Source: Nitrososphaera sp. AFS (GTDB taxonomy: Archaea > Thermoproteota > Nitrososphaeria > Nitrososphaerales > Nitrososphaeraceae). Taken from it: a stretch of DNA of 54,421 bases. The position numbers and the translations under genes were made by a program. This document shows, in pieces, positions 18,848-26,897 of the stretch (its first letter is position 1; every line of letters starts with the position of its first letter). Under the pieces are notes generated by a model. That model was given only the letters and a program-made list of their open reading frames with translations. It did no database searches and was not told the DNA's origin. The stretch is from assembly GCF_009898475.1 (NCBI RefSeq), contig NZ_QURE01000002.1, positions 1 through 54,421 on the forward strand, written 5' to 3'.

Positions 18848-18865
18848 TTGAATTGGTCAATTCAA
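18848..18865. promoter_or_regulatory. Perfect 8-bp inverted repeat, possible operator
   Basis: TTGAATTGGTCAATTCAA is a perfect palindrome of two 8-bp arms around GT, 77 nt after the stop of the antitoxin-like gene. It could be a binding site for a dimeric regulator or a 3'-end hairpin. No T-tract follows. Confidence 0.35.
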
Positions 18866-19059
18866 ATCTTGCTCTCTTGCCCGCATGCCTTCTAATGGAT
18901 GCCCTGTCTTTCAATCACTAATGTTTGTCAAGCCATTGGTTGATTATGGACATACTCTCTGGGAGATAAAAAATCTATACTTAATCATGCCAAGGAACAA
19001 CTGGAATGGGTCGTAAATTGAAATTTACACAATAGCATATCATGAATTAAATGGATATT

Positions 19060-19296
19060 TCATTGGGTTCTTCGTCCATTCGCCACTCTCGTAGTGCTGT
19101 GACAAGCTGGACACTTAGCCCATCGGTGACCGCCAAAATATTCCCATTCATAAGAGCACGATTGATAGCTGCACCTGATCCTGATTCCCTTTGGGTGACC
19201 CCTTGTTCTGGTCTCCTGCAGGGGTTTGCGAGATCTGCGCGCCGTGCGTGGAAGCAGCCGGAAGGTACGATTATTCAACGTGGCAAATTTTACCAT
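19060..19296 (-). CDS. Small basic zinc-ribbon protein
   Basis: Up to 78 residues. The C-terminal half has a zinc-ribbon pattern, RCSYQSCSYEWEYFGGHRW followed by CPAC (Cys pairs as CxxxxC and CxxC), a form seen in small archaeal DNA- or RNA-linked ribbons. The N-terminal half is Arg/Lys-rich. Local base composition is more GC-rich than the surroundings. The ATG at 19296 is very close to the TATA-like tract (19301-19317), so the true start may be the TTG at 19278. Function unknown. Confidence 0.55.
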   Translation of the reverse strand: MVKFATLNNRTFRLLPRTARRSRKPLQETRTRGHPKGIRIRCSYQSCSYEWEYFGGHRWAKCPACHSTTRVANGRRTQ

Positions 19297-19395
19297 TGTT
19301 TGATATAATTATATTTTGATCTAACTACGTACTGGCAGTATTACTTGTTTTGCAGCTTCGATAGTTTTAAAAGTATATGAGAGCGCACAGAACCC

Positions 19396-19941
19396 ATGGC
19401 AAGAACATTTTCAAATCAAACGTTGAAGGTCGGAGAACAAGCTCCAGATTTCAAACTGAGAGGTGTTGATAATAACTTTTATTCTTTGACAAAGGGAAGT
19501 GACTGTGTTCTGATAGTTTTCATGTGCAACCATTGCCCCTACGTAAAGGCACGCGTAAGGGATATCAATGGATTGCGACAAAAGTTTACATCTAAACAGC
19601 TCCAAATAATTGGAATAAATAGCAACGACCCAGATTATGATGGAGAAGGGTTCGACAATATGGTTGTTTTCGCAAGTGAAAATGAGCTAAATTTTCCGTA
19701 TTTGATTGACGAAACTCAAGAAGTTGCAAGAATGTACGGAGCAAGCTGCACCCCCGATCCATTTCTTCTTGACTCTCAGCTAAGACTTGCTTTTCACGGC
19801 AAAATCAATGATGCAACTGAGCCTGAGATGCAGCCAAATGACCATATAATGGAGAAGAATATAAGAAAACTATTAAATGGCGAGAAGATCGAGAAAGATT
19901 TTGATCCTTCAGTGGGATGCTCCATAAAATGGAGAAATTAG
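19396..19941 (+). CDS. Thioredoxin-fold redoxin family protein
   Basis: Soluble thiol protein of the AhpC/TSA-redoxin type. LKVGEQAPDFKLRGVDN is the usual opening. The active-site region is MCNHCPYVKA, with a CxxC (C-N-H-C) at about residues 44-47. GASCTPDPFLLD supplies the cis-Pro region and a further Cys. The 181 residues match the single-domain family often annotated as thioredoxin-like peroxiredoxin. Reductant and substrate are unknown. A TATA box (about 19363-19376) lies 26 nt before the ATG. The promoter region is divergent with the zinc-ribbon gene. Confidence 0.85.
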   Translation: MARTFSNQTLKVGEQAPDFKLRGVDNNFYSLTKGSDCVLIVFMCNHCPYVKARVRDINGLRQKFTSKQLQIIGINSNDPDYDGEGFDNMVVFASENELNFPYLIDETQEVARMYGASCTPDPFLLDSQLRLAFHGKINDATEPEMQPNDHIMEKNIRKLLNGEKIEKDFDPSVGCSIKWRN

Positions 19942-19943
19942 AC

Positions 19944-19985
19944 TGATAGGCAGGCAGGCAGCCAGGCAGATAGACAAGCGGACGT
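19944..19985. repeat. Tetranucleotide-type tract (GGCA/GATA units)
   Basis: Between the redoxin stop and the next start the strand reads TGATAGGCAGGCAGGCAGCC followed by AGGCAGATAGACAAGCGGAC, a run of CAGG/CAGA/TAGA units. Read on the other strand it is the same CTGT/CTAT/CTGC style as the tracts at 5.37 kb and 26.02 kb. Confidence 0.65.
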
Positions 19986-20026
19986 TGCTGTAGCGAACTT
20001 GTTTTGATCCACCATCTATAATAACA

Positions 20027-21451
20027 ATGAAGCAAAACTCCTGCGACCTTCTAATAACTGATGCAAAAATAGTAGTTCCAAAAGTAGGAATAGTTGAGAG
20101 TAATATAATGATCGAGGGCGGGAGAGTGAAAGCGTTTCAGCGTTCACTCGATAGTATACAAGCCTCCAAAAGGATCAATGCTCAAGGAAAATATGTTCTA
20201 CCAGGAGTTATAGATCCTCATGTTCACTATGGGGTTTACACACCCATTGAAGAGGCAGCAAAAACGGAATCTAGATCTGCTGCTATCGGAGGTGTAACAA
20301 CTATGATGCGGATGCTCAGGCTGTATACATCTTACCACGACATCAGAGAGCAAATGGATTGGGGACGATCTTCGCACTTTGTAGATTATTCAATTCACCC
20401 ATCTATTCTTAAAAGGGACCAAATACAAGATATCCGGTATTTAAAAAAGGAACTTGGGATTGGTTCGGTTAAAATTTACACTAATTTGGATAAAGATGTT
20501 GGCCGCATATTAGTTGACTTAGAACCTGGCACCCATGACCTGGTGGAAAGACAGGTAAATATTGATGATCAAATGGTCTCTGACATTATTAGAGAGGCTT
20601 CAACTCAGGGATCTATTGTACTGATTCATGCTGAGGATCCAGAGGTTTGTTCTCGAATTGAAAAGAAAAACAGGACGTTGACTGGACCGTTCAGAACAAA
20701 AGCTGATCTAAAGATTTGGTCAGAATGTCGCCCGCCTAGATCTGAAGTGAGGGCCATAAATAAGACAGGTATGCTTGCTAGGAAATATGGATCAAAGCTA
20801 TATTTCGTGCACATCGGATCTAGATTAGCTCTAGACTCAATTTTGAGAGAAAGGGAAAAAGGCAACTCGAATATATATACTGAGACTTGCCCGCACTATT
20901 TGACTCACACTGATGAGTTTCCTCACCTTATAGGCAAGGTAGTGCCTCCTCTAAGAACTAAGGAAGATACTCAATCTATATGGTCTGGTTTGGTGAACGG
21001 TGTTATTGATACAGTTGGTTCAGATCACGTAGCAAATAAGCTATCGATCAAACTGGGTGGTGGAGATTTGTGGTCAGCGAAAGCGGGATTCCCCGGAACA
21101 GCCACATTGCTTCCAGTGATGTTGAGTAAAGGCGTTAATGAAGGAAGAATAAGTCTTGAAAGAGTTGTTGAGGTGACTAGCTATAATGCTGCGAAAATTT
21201 TCGGATTGTACCCGCGAAAGGGTACGATTGAAAGATGGGCTGATGCTGACCTTGTGATAGTAGACCTGAATTTGACCCAAAAAGTTACGCCTGAAGTTCT
21301 CCAATCGTACTCCGATTATTCGATTTATGATAGATGGGAGCTTCAAGGCTGGCCGATCTGTACAATAGTCAGGGGAAGAGTAATTATGGAGAATGGACAA
21401 GTAGACAAAAATGCCTGTGGGCACGGGAAGTTTATCCACCAGGCCTGCTAA
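20027..21451 (+). CDS. Dihydropyrimidinase/hydantoinase-like cyclic amidohydrolase
   Basis: TIM-barrel amidohydrolase that opens cyclic amides (dihydroorotase, dihydropyrimidinase, allantoinase group). Visible metal-site elements: DPHVHYG (about residues 63-69), the carboxylated-Lys region SVKIYTN, HAED, YFVHIGS and DTVGSDHV. The C-terminal GTIERWADADLVIVDL segment is the typical closing sandwich. At 474 residues it is longer than most dihydroorotases and fits dihydropyrimidinase or hydantoinase better. No pyrimidine genes are next to it, so the substrate cannot be set. ATG start at 20027. Confidence 0.8.
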   Translation: MKQNSCDLLITDAKIVVPKVGIVESNIMIEGGRVKAFQRSLDSIQASKRINAQGKYVLPGVIDPHVHYGVYTPIEEAAKTESRSAAIGGVTTMMRMLRLYTSYHDIREQMDWGRSSHFVDYSIHPSILKRDQIQDIRYLKKELGIGSVKIYTNLDKDVGRILVDLEPGTHDLVERQVNIDDQMVSDIIREASTQGSIVLIHAEDPEVCSRIEKKNRTLTGPFRTKADLKIWSECRPPRSEVRAINKTGMLARKYGSKLYFVHIGSRLALDSILREREKGNSNIYTETCPHYLTHTDEFPHLIGKVVPPLRTKEDTQSIWSGLVNGVIDTVGSDHVANKLSIKLGGGDLWSAKAGFPGTATLLPVMLSKGVNEGRISLERVVEVTSYNAAKIFGLYPRKGTIERWADADLVIVDLNLTQKVTPEVLQSYSDYSIYDRWELQGWPICTIVRGRVIMENGQVDKNACGHGKFIHQAC

Positions 21452-21480
21452 ACCATGCTATGCTTAATCATTTGGGTGAT

Positions 21481-22188
21481 TCATTTCTTTCCTGGTTGGA
21501 ATAACTCAAACGAACCATCCTCTTTGACCTTGTAGTATTCATCAGCTCTACGGAACAGCCCAACTTCGGATATACCGGGAATCGACCTAAGTTCAATTTC
21601 GGTATGAATAGGATCTTCAATTGATTCAAATAAAGTATCTAAAATGATGTTACCGTTTTCAGTAATGTAGGGATATCCATTTTCTGCTTTGCGCAATAGA
21701 GGCCTTCCTCCAAGCATCTCTAATTTCTGTTGGATTATTGATCTTGCAAGTTTATGAACTTCGATAGGAATCGATCGGGTGAAATGCTCAACATATTTGG
21801 TAAAGTCAGCTAGGATCACTACTTTGTTTGCAGCTGACATCAGCAACTTCTCTCTGAGTAAAGCACCTCCACCTCCCTTAATCATATTAAAATTCGAATC
21901 AATCTGGTCTGCCCCATCGAAGACGACATCAACTGCATTTAGTTTGCTTAGATCGACTGTTTCGAGTCCTGCATTTTCAGCTTCAATCTCAATCTGTAAA
22001 GAAGTTGTTACAAAACAGATCGACGATTTAGATGGTAGATTCGTTAGTTCTTTCACAAATGCTGCCATAGTACTTCCACTGCCCAGACCTACAATTTTGG
22101 CTCGGGATAAATTGCGAGCTATTGCATGTGTTAAACAACCATGCATAGTAGGCTTGGATGGCATTGTTGAGGTTAAATCCCATAACAA
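21481..22188 (-). CDS. rpiA: Ribose-5-phosphate isomerase A
   Basis: Interconverts ribose-5-phosphate and ribulose-5-phosphate. Conserved blocks are visible: IVGLGSGSTMAAFV, VFDGADQID (with the catalytic acid region) and IKGGGGALLREKLL, then RSIPGISEVGLF. About 235 residues is normal. The start is uncertain between TTG 22188 and ATG 22164; upstream in frame there is a TAA at about 22205. The gene follows the coiled-coil membrane protein on the same strand. Confidence 0.93.
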   Translation of the reverse strand: MLWDLTSTMPSKPTMHGCLTHAIARNLSRAKIVGLGSGSTMAAFVKELTNLPSKSSICFVTTSLQIEIEAENAGLETVDLSKLNAVDVVFDGADQIDSNFNMIKGGGGALLREKLLMSAANKVVILADFTKYVEHFTRSIPIEVHKLARSIIQQKLEMLGGRPLLRKAENGYPYITENGNIILDTLFESIEDPIHTEIELRSIPGISEVGLFRRADEYYKVKEDGSFELFQPGKK

Positions 22189-22260
22189 ACTGACAATATG
22201 GATTTATATTTCTTGGGCGCCTGGACTTGCTATTTGTGCTAAGTTTTTGCTCTCTACCAT

Positions 22261-23055
22261 TTAACTTGGGTTGGATCTTACGATTGAAGAAACTGCGTCT
22301 CTGCTAACCCTGCGAATGTCCATTGTAATGTTATTATCATTTTTGTTATCTTGAATAGTCTTTAGAGGATATGACGTCACACGGTCACCTTCAGTACTGG
22401 TTTTTGGTTCCAGCTGACTTGACTGGCTCAAAAGCTCATAATCTATGTCCACATTTTCAAGCCTATTTAAAGCCTGTAAGATCTCTTGCTGGACGTCTTT
22501 AACATTCGTGTCCTCGGATTTATTCTCAGTAAACTCGGCCATAGGGTCCCTTGCTTCGATCGGTTTTGAAAAGGGTTTCTTTTCTTGGTATTGTGGGATC
22601 GAATCACGCTGTCGTTCTTCGGCCGAGTGATCCATGGACAAGCCATACTTTTGTGACATCTCGCTCAGCCTTCCATCCAACGATGTGATCTTGGCTTCAA
22701 TTAGGGAAACCAGTTTATTTCGGGCCTCTGAGAGCTCAGTAAATTCTACCGATAATTGCAACTCATCAATTCTTTTATTTATATTATCTAATTGAGATTT
22801 ATACTTGGTCACCAAATGATCGCGTTCCTGGCTCCTGCCATTGCCCTGTGCGAATTCATAAGCGCTCGTTATTGAATGAGATAAAATACTTTTTTCGAAT
22901 TCCAAAGATTCAATTTCTGATTTGGCTGTTTCTAGCTGCTTAGGAGATGTATTCTGTGGCTGTTCTTGATAGGTCAGTCTACGGCTCAGCAGAAATAAAG
23001 TAAAAATTGCACCGCCCAAAGCGACGCAAACTATCACAAGGATCTCCACGAACAA
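22261..23055 (-). CDS. Membrane-anchored coiled-coil protein, function unknown
   Basis: 264 residues. One N-terminal membrane helix (IVCVALGGAIFTLFLLS, residues 8-24) is followed by a long charged region with heptad-like helices (about 40-145: LETAKSEIESLEFEKSIL, LDNINKRIDELQL, LVSLIEAKITSLDGRLSEM), then a low-complexity acidic/polar C-terminus. The layout suggests an anchored scaffold with the coiled coil in the cytoplasm. Downstream of the LSm-L37e pair, same strand, with about 100 nt between. No family recognised. Confidence 0.75.
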   Translation of the reverse strand: MFVEILVIVCVALGGAIFTLFLLSRRLTYQEQPQNTSPKQLETAKSEIESLEFEKSILSHSITSAYEFAQGNGRSQERDHLVTKYKSQLDNINKRIDELQLSVEFTELSEARNKLVSLIEAKITSLDGRLSEMSQKYGLSMDHSAEERQRDSIPQYQEKKPFSKPIEARDPMAEFTENKSEDTNVKDVQQEILQALNRLENVDIDYELLSQSSQLEPKTSTEGDRVTSYPLKTIQDNKNDNNITMDIRRVSRDAVSSIVRSNPS

Positions 23056-23151
23056 ATGCTTAAGTCTATCTAAATTACTTTATAGTTAAATTTTTCTAAA
23101 ATTCAGCCCTTCCAAATTTACTTTTCCTAATTCAGAGCGAGTTACAAAAGA

Positions 23152-23322
23152 TCATATGACTCGCCGCTTGATCCAGTTGTATTTTCTCATCTTGGCATCT
23201 GGAAACCCACATTTGGCGCATTCCCTTCCACGCTTATGAAAGGAATTATGACCACATCTTCTGCATCGGATATGTGTCCTTTTTCTTGTGAAATTTCCCA
23301 TAGAGGTAGTGCCTTTAGTCAC
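23152..23322 (-). CDS. rpl37e: 50S ribosomal protein L37e
   Basis: A 56-residue zinc-binding large-subunit protein. The sequence opens [20 protein letters not shown], a diagnostic L37e N-terminus, and the four zinc cysteines are seen as CRRC and CAKC. The protein is very basic, as expected. The start is GTG at 23322, 20 nt after the stop of the LSm gene. LSm-L37e is a conserved archaeal pair, which supports the call. Confidence 0.93.
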   Translation of the reverse strand: MTKGTTSMGNFTRKRTHIRCRRCGHNSFHKRGRECAKCGFPDAKMRKYNWIKRRVI

Positions 23323-23342
23323 CTTCGATCACCCGTAATGCA

Positions 23343-23573
23343 TTAAGTTGGAGGAGGGGATATAATTACAACATTGTCTCCTCTAACTACTATCGTTCCA
23401 AGGTCATTGGATTGACCACCATCAAGTATCTCAACTGATTCTTCAAGTAGCAAATTCATATGCTGATCGAATCCATGAAGGCTTCCTCGGATGACCTTCC
23501 CGCCCTTCAATTTGATAAGCACGACTTTACCAAGACTTTCATCCAAAACTTTTACTGCCATGTCTACCGACAA
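23343..23573 (-). CDS. Sm-like archaeal RNA-binding protein (LSm)
   Basis: Forms heptameric rings that bind U-rich RNA. The Sm1 motif GKVVLIKLKGGKVIRGSLHGFDQHMNLLL and Sm2 motif LGTIVVRGDNVVII are complete. A TTG start at 23573 gives 76 residues; the ATG at 23561 (MAVKVLDESLGK) also fits the family and is the more likely N-terminus. It is the first gene of the LSm-L37e pair. Confidence 0.95.
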   Translation of the reverse strand: MSVDMAVKVLDESLGKVVLIKLKGGKVIRGSLHGFDQHMNLLLEESVEILDGGQSNDLGTIVVRGDNVVIISPPPT

Positions 23574-23623
23574 GAATAATGTCTACCTAATGGTATGGCA
23601 TATTGTAGGCATATATTAAAATT

Positions 23624-24337
23624 TCATTGCCGGGATAATTCTGAAATTAGTTGGACAAGGTTGGTGACTATCTCTCTTAGCAGTCTATTACCTTTGATTT
23701 TGCTCGCGCTCCGCGGTTGGCCCCATACTCCGTTGCCAGTCAATATGGGAAATGAGCCAGGCACATTAGTCAACGTAGAATATGCAATCCTGGACTTTGA
23801 CAGCTTTCTGGAATTTGGCTCTGCCTTTTCCATTTTAACGAGGTCAGGGCATATAGCTAGTACTAACGATGTTTCTACTTCTCCAGCATGGTCCAATTTC
23901 TTGTGCATTCCGTTCCAGTAATTAATTGCAAATATGTTGGTATCAGAACGCATAGAGTTGTTGACATTCTGCGAAATATACTGTAAGACGCCAGTGTTCC
24001 CGTGATGGCCGTTTATGAATACAATTTCTTTTATCCCTTGAGAGGATAAAGAAATGCAAACCTCACATAATACTCTTGACAGGGTTGAATTCTTTAGAGA
24101 TACATTGAACATGGGCTGGTGTTCAAATGATACCGCATATGAAATGACCGGCAAAACAAAGCATCCAAGCTCATTAGCTACGAGTGTAGCAATCCGTTCA
24201 GAAATTAGAGAATCAGTAGATATTGGAAGATGTGCGCCGTGCTGTTCAAGAGAGCCAACAGGCACTATGGCCCTATTTATTTTCTTAATTAGGCTTGTGA
24301 ATTTAGTGTGAGTAATATTGTAAATTTGAATAGCCAT
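23624..24337 (-). CDS. arfB: Creatininase-family amidohydrolase, probably FAPy deformylase
   Basis: 237 residues with all creatininase-family metal motifs: VGSLEQHGAHLPISTDS (Glu, His, Asp ligands, about residues 28-44), INGHHGNTGV and DHAGEVETS. In archaea members of this family remove the formyl group from the product of GTP cyclohydrolase III (ArfB) on the way to riboflavin and F420. Thaumarchaea use F420 and this window has npdG, so that role is reasonable. Creatininase-like peptide or amide hydrolases cannot be excluded. ATG start. It lies between LSm and purU, all on the minus strand. Confidence 0.75.
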   Translation of the reverse strand: MAIQIYNITHTKFTSLIKKINRAIVPVGSLEQHGAHLPISTDSLISERIATLVANELGCFVLPVISYAVSFEHQPMFNVSLKNSTLSRVLCEVCISLSSQGIKEIVFINGHHGNTGVLQYISQNVNNSMRSDTNIFAINYWNGMHKKLDHAGEVETSLVLAICPDLVKMEKAEPNSRKLSKSRIAYSTLTNVPGSFPILTGNGVWGQPRSASKIKGNRLLREIVTNLVQLISELSRQ

Positions 24338-24422
24338 TATCTATCACTACGTATTGAATCAGCTCTTTAAGCGCATTGCCGTATGTTTGTATTCCTTGAC
24401 CGGTCAAGTGGCGTTGCTTCTC

Positions 24423-25289
24423 TTACACATTGTTGTTGTCAAGAACATGTACTCTACCCCAATACACTTCTAACCTCCTCTCAAGATACAACTTTGTCGC
24501 TTTGAGCAACGTTTCTGCTTCCAAAGATTGCCCCCTTTCTCGTATTGTATCCAATGTATCTTGTTCATTCACTCTAAAGGAATCCTGATATATGATTGGT
24601 CCTTGGTCCAGATCTTCTGTAACGAAGTGTGCGGTACATCCAACTATTTTAGCACCTCGTTCATAAGCCTGAACATAAGCATATGCGCCAGGGAAGGCAG
24701 GCAAAAGTGATGGATGGATGTTAATAATCCTGTGAGGGTACCGCCATACAAAATTTGGACTTAGCACTCGCATATATCGCGCCAGAATAATTAGGTCTAT
24801 ATCATACTGGTCGGTGAGTTTCAAAATCTTGGCTTCGGTAGATAGAGGGTCTTGCTTGTCATCAATACCATAGAAAGGTATTCCCCTTGCTTTTGCTTGG
24901 TCTTCAAGTATCTGATCACTGCCTATGATTACCGGAATATTACAACTGATTAGGCCTTGCTCTTTGGCTTCTAGAAGCTTGGTTAAGCAGTTTGGTTGTT
25001 TGCTTACCAAAATTGCTACATTCCTTAGTCTATTTGGATCATCATAGTGCACCTTTATTTCCATTCCTAACTTGTTTGATAAAGAACGCATTCCGCCGTC
25101 AATTTCATTTCGATCAACCGTTTGATAAGAAGCCTCAAGGTGCATTCCGAATAGTCCTCTAACTACATTTTGGTTAACCTGCTCTATGTTCCCCCCAGTT
25201 TTAAAAATGAGATTCGTAATATCCGCAACAACTCCTCCACGATCTTTTCCAACAACTGTAACTTCGATAAGGGTTCTAGGTTTAACCAT
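24423..25289 (-). CDS. purU: Formyltetrahydrofolate deformylase
   Basis: Releases formate from 10-formyl-tetrahydrofolate. An N-terminal ACT domain (VTVVGKDRGGVVADITNLI, residues 10-28) is followed by the formyltransferase fold. The catalytic residues are visible: Asn and His in IINIHPSLLPAFPG, and Asp in EDLDQGPI. The ACT domain separates PurU from GAR transformylase (PurN). At 288 residues it is full length. A TATA-like AATTTAAAGG lies about 45 nt upstream of the ATG on this strand. Formate could supply purine synthesis or one-carbon balance. Confidence 0.88.
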   Translation of the reverse strand: MVKPRTLIEVTVVGKDRGGVVADITNLIFKTGGNIEQVNQNVVRGLFGMHLEASYQTVDRNEIDGGMRSLSNKLGMEIKVHYDDPNRLRNVAILVSKQPNCLTKLLEAKEQGLISCNIPVIIGSDQILEDQAKARGIPFYGIDDKQDPLSTEAKILKLTDQYDIDLIILARYMRVLSPNFVWRYPHRIINIHPSLLPAFPGAYAYVQAYERGAKIVGCTAHFVTEDLDQGPIIYQDSFRVNEQDTLDTIRERGQSLEAETLLKATKLYLERRLEVYWGRVHVLDNNNV

Positions 25290-25454
25290 GCTATATTTTC
25301 AGACTCGAATTTTCTCTCTCAAACAAACCTTTAAATTTCTAACTGCTCAAAAAGTGACATTTGACGCCAGGTTTCTGGAGCTGCTAATTAATATGTACAA
25401 ACCGTCTTTTGAAAAATTGATCAGGTCTTCAGAATAGCGCAGGACAATTGATAC

Positions 25455-25622
25455 ATGAAGCAGCGGGAAAAAAGTAACAAGTACTACGATTATAATAAGC
25501 CTATTGCCAGATGTGTCATTTGCTATACCATTTCTGGATGGCACTGTTCTGAATGTAATAATGATTTTTGTCAATCTCATTTTCAATCGCACAAAGGTAA
25601 GAGTGGTTGTAGTTTTGATTGA
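25455..25622 (+). CDS. Very small treble-clef zinc-finger protein
   Basis: 55 residues starting at ATG 25455. The cysteine/histidine spacing is C20-x2-C23-x7-C31-x2-C34-x4-C39-x2-H42-x3-H46-x5-C52. This resembles AN1 and B-box zinc fingers, which bind two zinc ions. The N-terminus (MKQREKSNKYYDYNKPIA) is basic. Such stand-alone AN1/B-box-like proteins occur in archaea but their role is not established. It sits alone between purU and tRNA-Leu. The regular metal pattern makes chance unlikely. Confidence 0.7.
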   Translation: MKQREKSNKYYDYNKPIARCVICYTISGWHCSECNNDFCQSHFQSHKGKSGCSFD

Positions 25623-25843
25623 ACGTTAAATTAGTCATTTATAATCTGTTTGTGGCTGAAATGGCTTCTTGTATGTCGACTGATCCTTTGTGAGATGCAA
25701 AATACAATGAATATTTCAATCGTATCGTTCATGATTAATCAGATTTCAACCTTGTTCACAAAATGAGTAAGGCTGAAATCGAATGCTATGCATAAATCAA
25801 CATGTAGGAATATTATATCTGTCGCATTGAGCCTTCAAGAAAA

Positions 25844-25978
25844 TGCGGGGGGTGGGAGTTGAACCCACGAATTCCTAAGAAACAGGGTTCTAGGAACAAG
25901 GTTTGAAGCCTGCTCATTCTAAGCATCGCACTTCAAGTATTAAGTCCTGCGCCGTTGGCCAGGCTTGGCAACCCCCGC
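25844..25978 (-). tRNA. tRNA-Leu (probably UAA) with an intron in the anticodon loop
   Basis: Acceptor GCGGGGG (25978-25972) pairs with CCCCCGC, discriminator A at 25844. The D arm is GCC-AAGCCTGGCCAA-CGGC. T arm GTGGG-TTCAACT-CCCAC. The anticodon stem opens CAGGA followed by CTTAA, so anticodon TAA. The 3' half resumes at ACCCTG (25888) with a type II variable arm TTC-TTAG-GAA. The total of 135 nt minus a mature 85 nt leaves a 50-nt intron (25889-25938) at the canonical 37/38 site. The top anticodon pair would be an A-C mismatch in this model, so the exact junction is not certain. Confidence 0.85.
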
Positions 25979-26016
25979 ACAATAACCCCACAAACAGCCA
26001 GCAATTTATCTATTAT

Positions 26017-26036
26017 TCTGTCTGTCTGTCTGTCTG
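26017..26036. repeat. (TCTG)5 microsatellite
   Basis: Five perfect TCTG units in the gap between tRNA-Leu and the response regulator gene. Similar tetranucleotide tracts lie at 5.37 and 19.95 kb. No coding frame covers it convincingly. Confidence 0.8.
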
Positions 26037-26155
26037 TAATACTATACTAATAACCTATCATGATTCAAACGTGTTTACTCTTAGAATCGGTCATGTAAAT
26101 AAATTAGGAATCGCTGGTCCATGACAACATATTGAGAACTTCGCACTTTACAGAA

Positions 26156-26572
26156 TTAATTGTCAATAATCGACCTTAGCTTTGGTATTAAGTTGGATAT
26201 TGTCACCGGTTTCTTGATGAAGTGTTTTACATCAATAGACGGCAAGACCTTGTTAAATTCTTCTTTGGTAATTTCGAATGCAGTTATAAATGCAATTTTC
26301 ATAGATGGATTCTTCTGTTTTATTCGTCTATACAACTCAAAACCATTCATTTTTGGCATTCTTATGTCTGTGAGGACTAGTTTATAGTAATCAGCCGGAT
26401 GACTGCAAAAATTGTCCAAAGCTGTCTCACTGTCAAAAAATGCATCCACACTGAAAGTAATTCCGTGATCTCCGGTTTCTAGATCCCTTTTGATAATCCG
26501 TAATATGTCTCTTTCATCATCGACAACCATTATCCTCGGAGGCTGATTCCTCTCGGATTGATTGTCGAGCAT
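26156..26572 (-). CDS. Single-domain response regulator
   Basis: 138 residues, essentially only a CheY-like receiver. The acidic pair is in IMVVDDERDIL (about residues 14-24), the phospho-acceptor Asp is in LTDIRMPKMNG, the Thr is in FITAFE and the Lys is in FIKKPVT. There is no output domain, so it must act by protein contact. No histidine kinase is adjacent. The ATG start lies 27 nt below a TATA box (CTCATATATATAACT read on plus, 26591-26605), consistent with a leaderless mRNA. Confidence 0.93.
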   Translation of the reverse strand: MLDNQSERNQPPRIMVVDDERDILRIIKRDLETGDHGITFSVDAFFDSETALDNFCSHPADYYKLVLTDIRMPKMNGFELYRRIKQKNPSMKIAFITAFEITKEEFNKVLPSIDVKHFIKKPVTISNLIPKLRSIIDN

Positions 26573-26897
26573 ATTTATTTTTCAAAAAATCTCATATATA
26601 TAACTATCATGGTTATGATATCGTTAAATTTCCATTTTTCCTGCTGAAAAATGCAGTTATCAGTTGGGTTATTCTTGCTCTCAGTCATTGAAAAAACCAA
26701 TGCTTGCTGAATCTCCCTTTGTTCAAATGGAAAGGTAACCTTGTTACTAATTCAGAGTGTATCATATTTTCAGTCAATAGTGCCCGACGTTACAAAAAAT
26801 AAGAGTCTGGTTTCTCGGCAAGGGAAGCTAATGAAATAAGCTAGAAAAATATTTACAATAATAATAAATTATCCGCTCAGATATTCTGTTCGAATCT
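26573..26897. other. Divergent promoter region, no gene seen
   Basis: 325 nt between the response regulator and glmM starts. It carries the response regulator TATA box near 26591-26605 and a TATA-like ATAATAATAAATT (about 26859-26871) some 30 nt before the glmM ATG. The middle is AT-rich with no convincing ORF or repeat. Confidence 0.5.

Noticed and set aside
22206-22260. 18-codon ATG frame after the coiled-coil gene, ahead of rpiA
   Set aside because: Too short and followed by a stop; no sign that it belongs to rpiA or is a leader peptide.
25357-25437. 27-49 codon frame before the zinc-finger gene
   Set aside because: The upstream TATA-like box fits purU on the other strand better; no domain seen.
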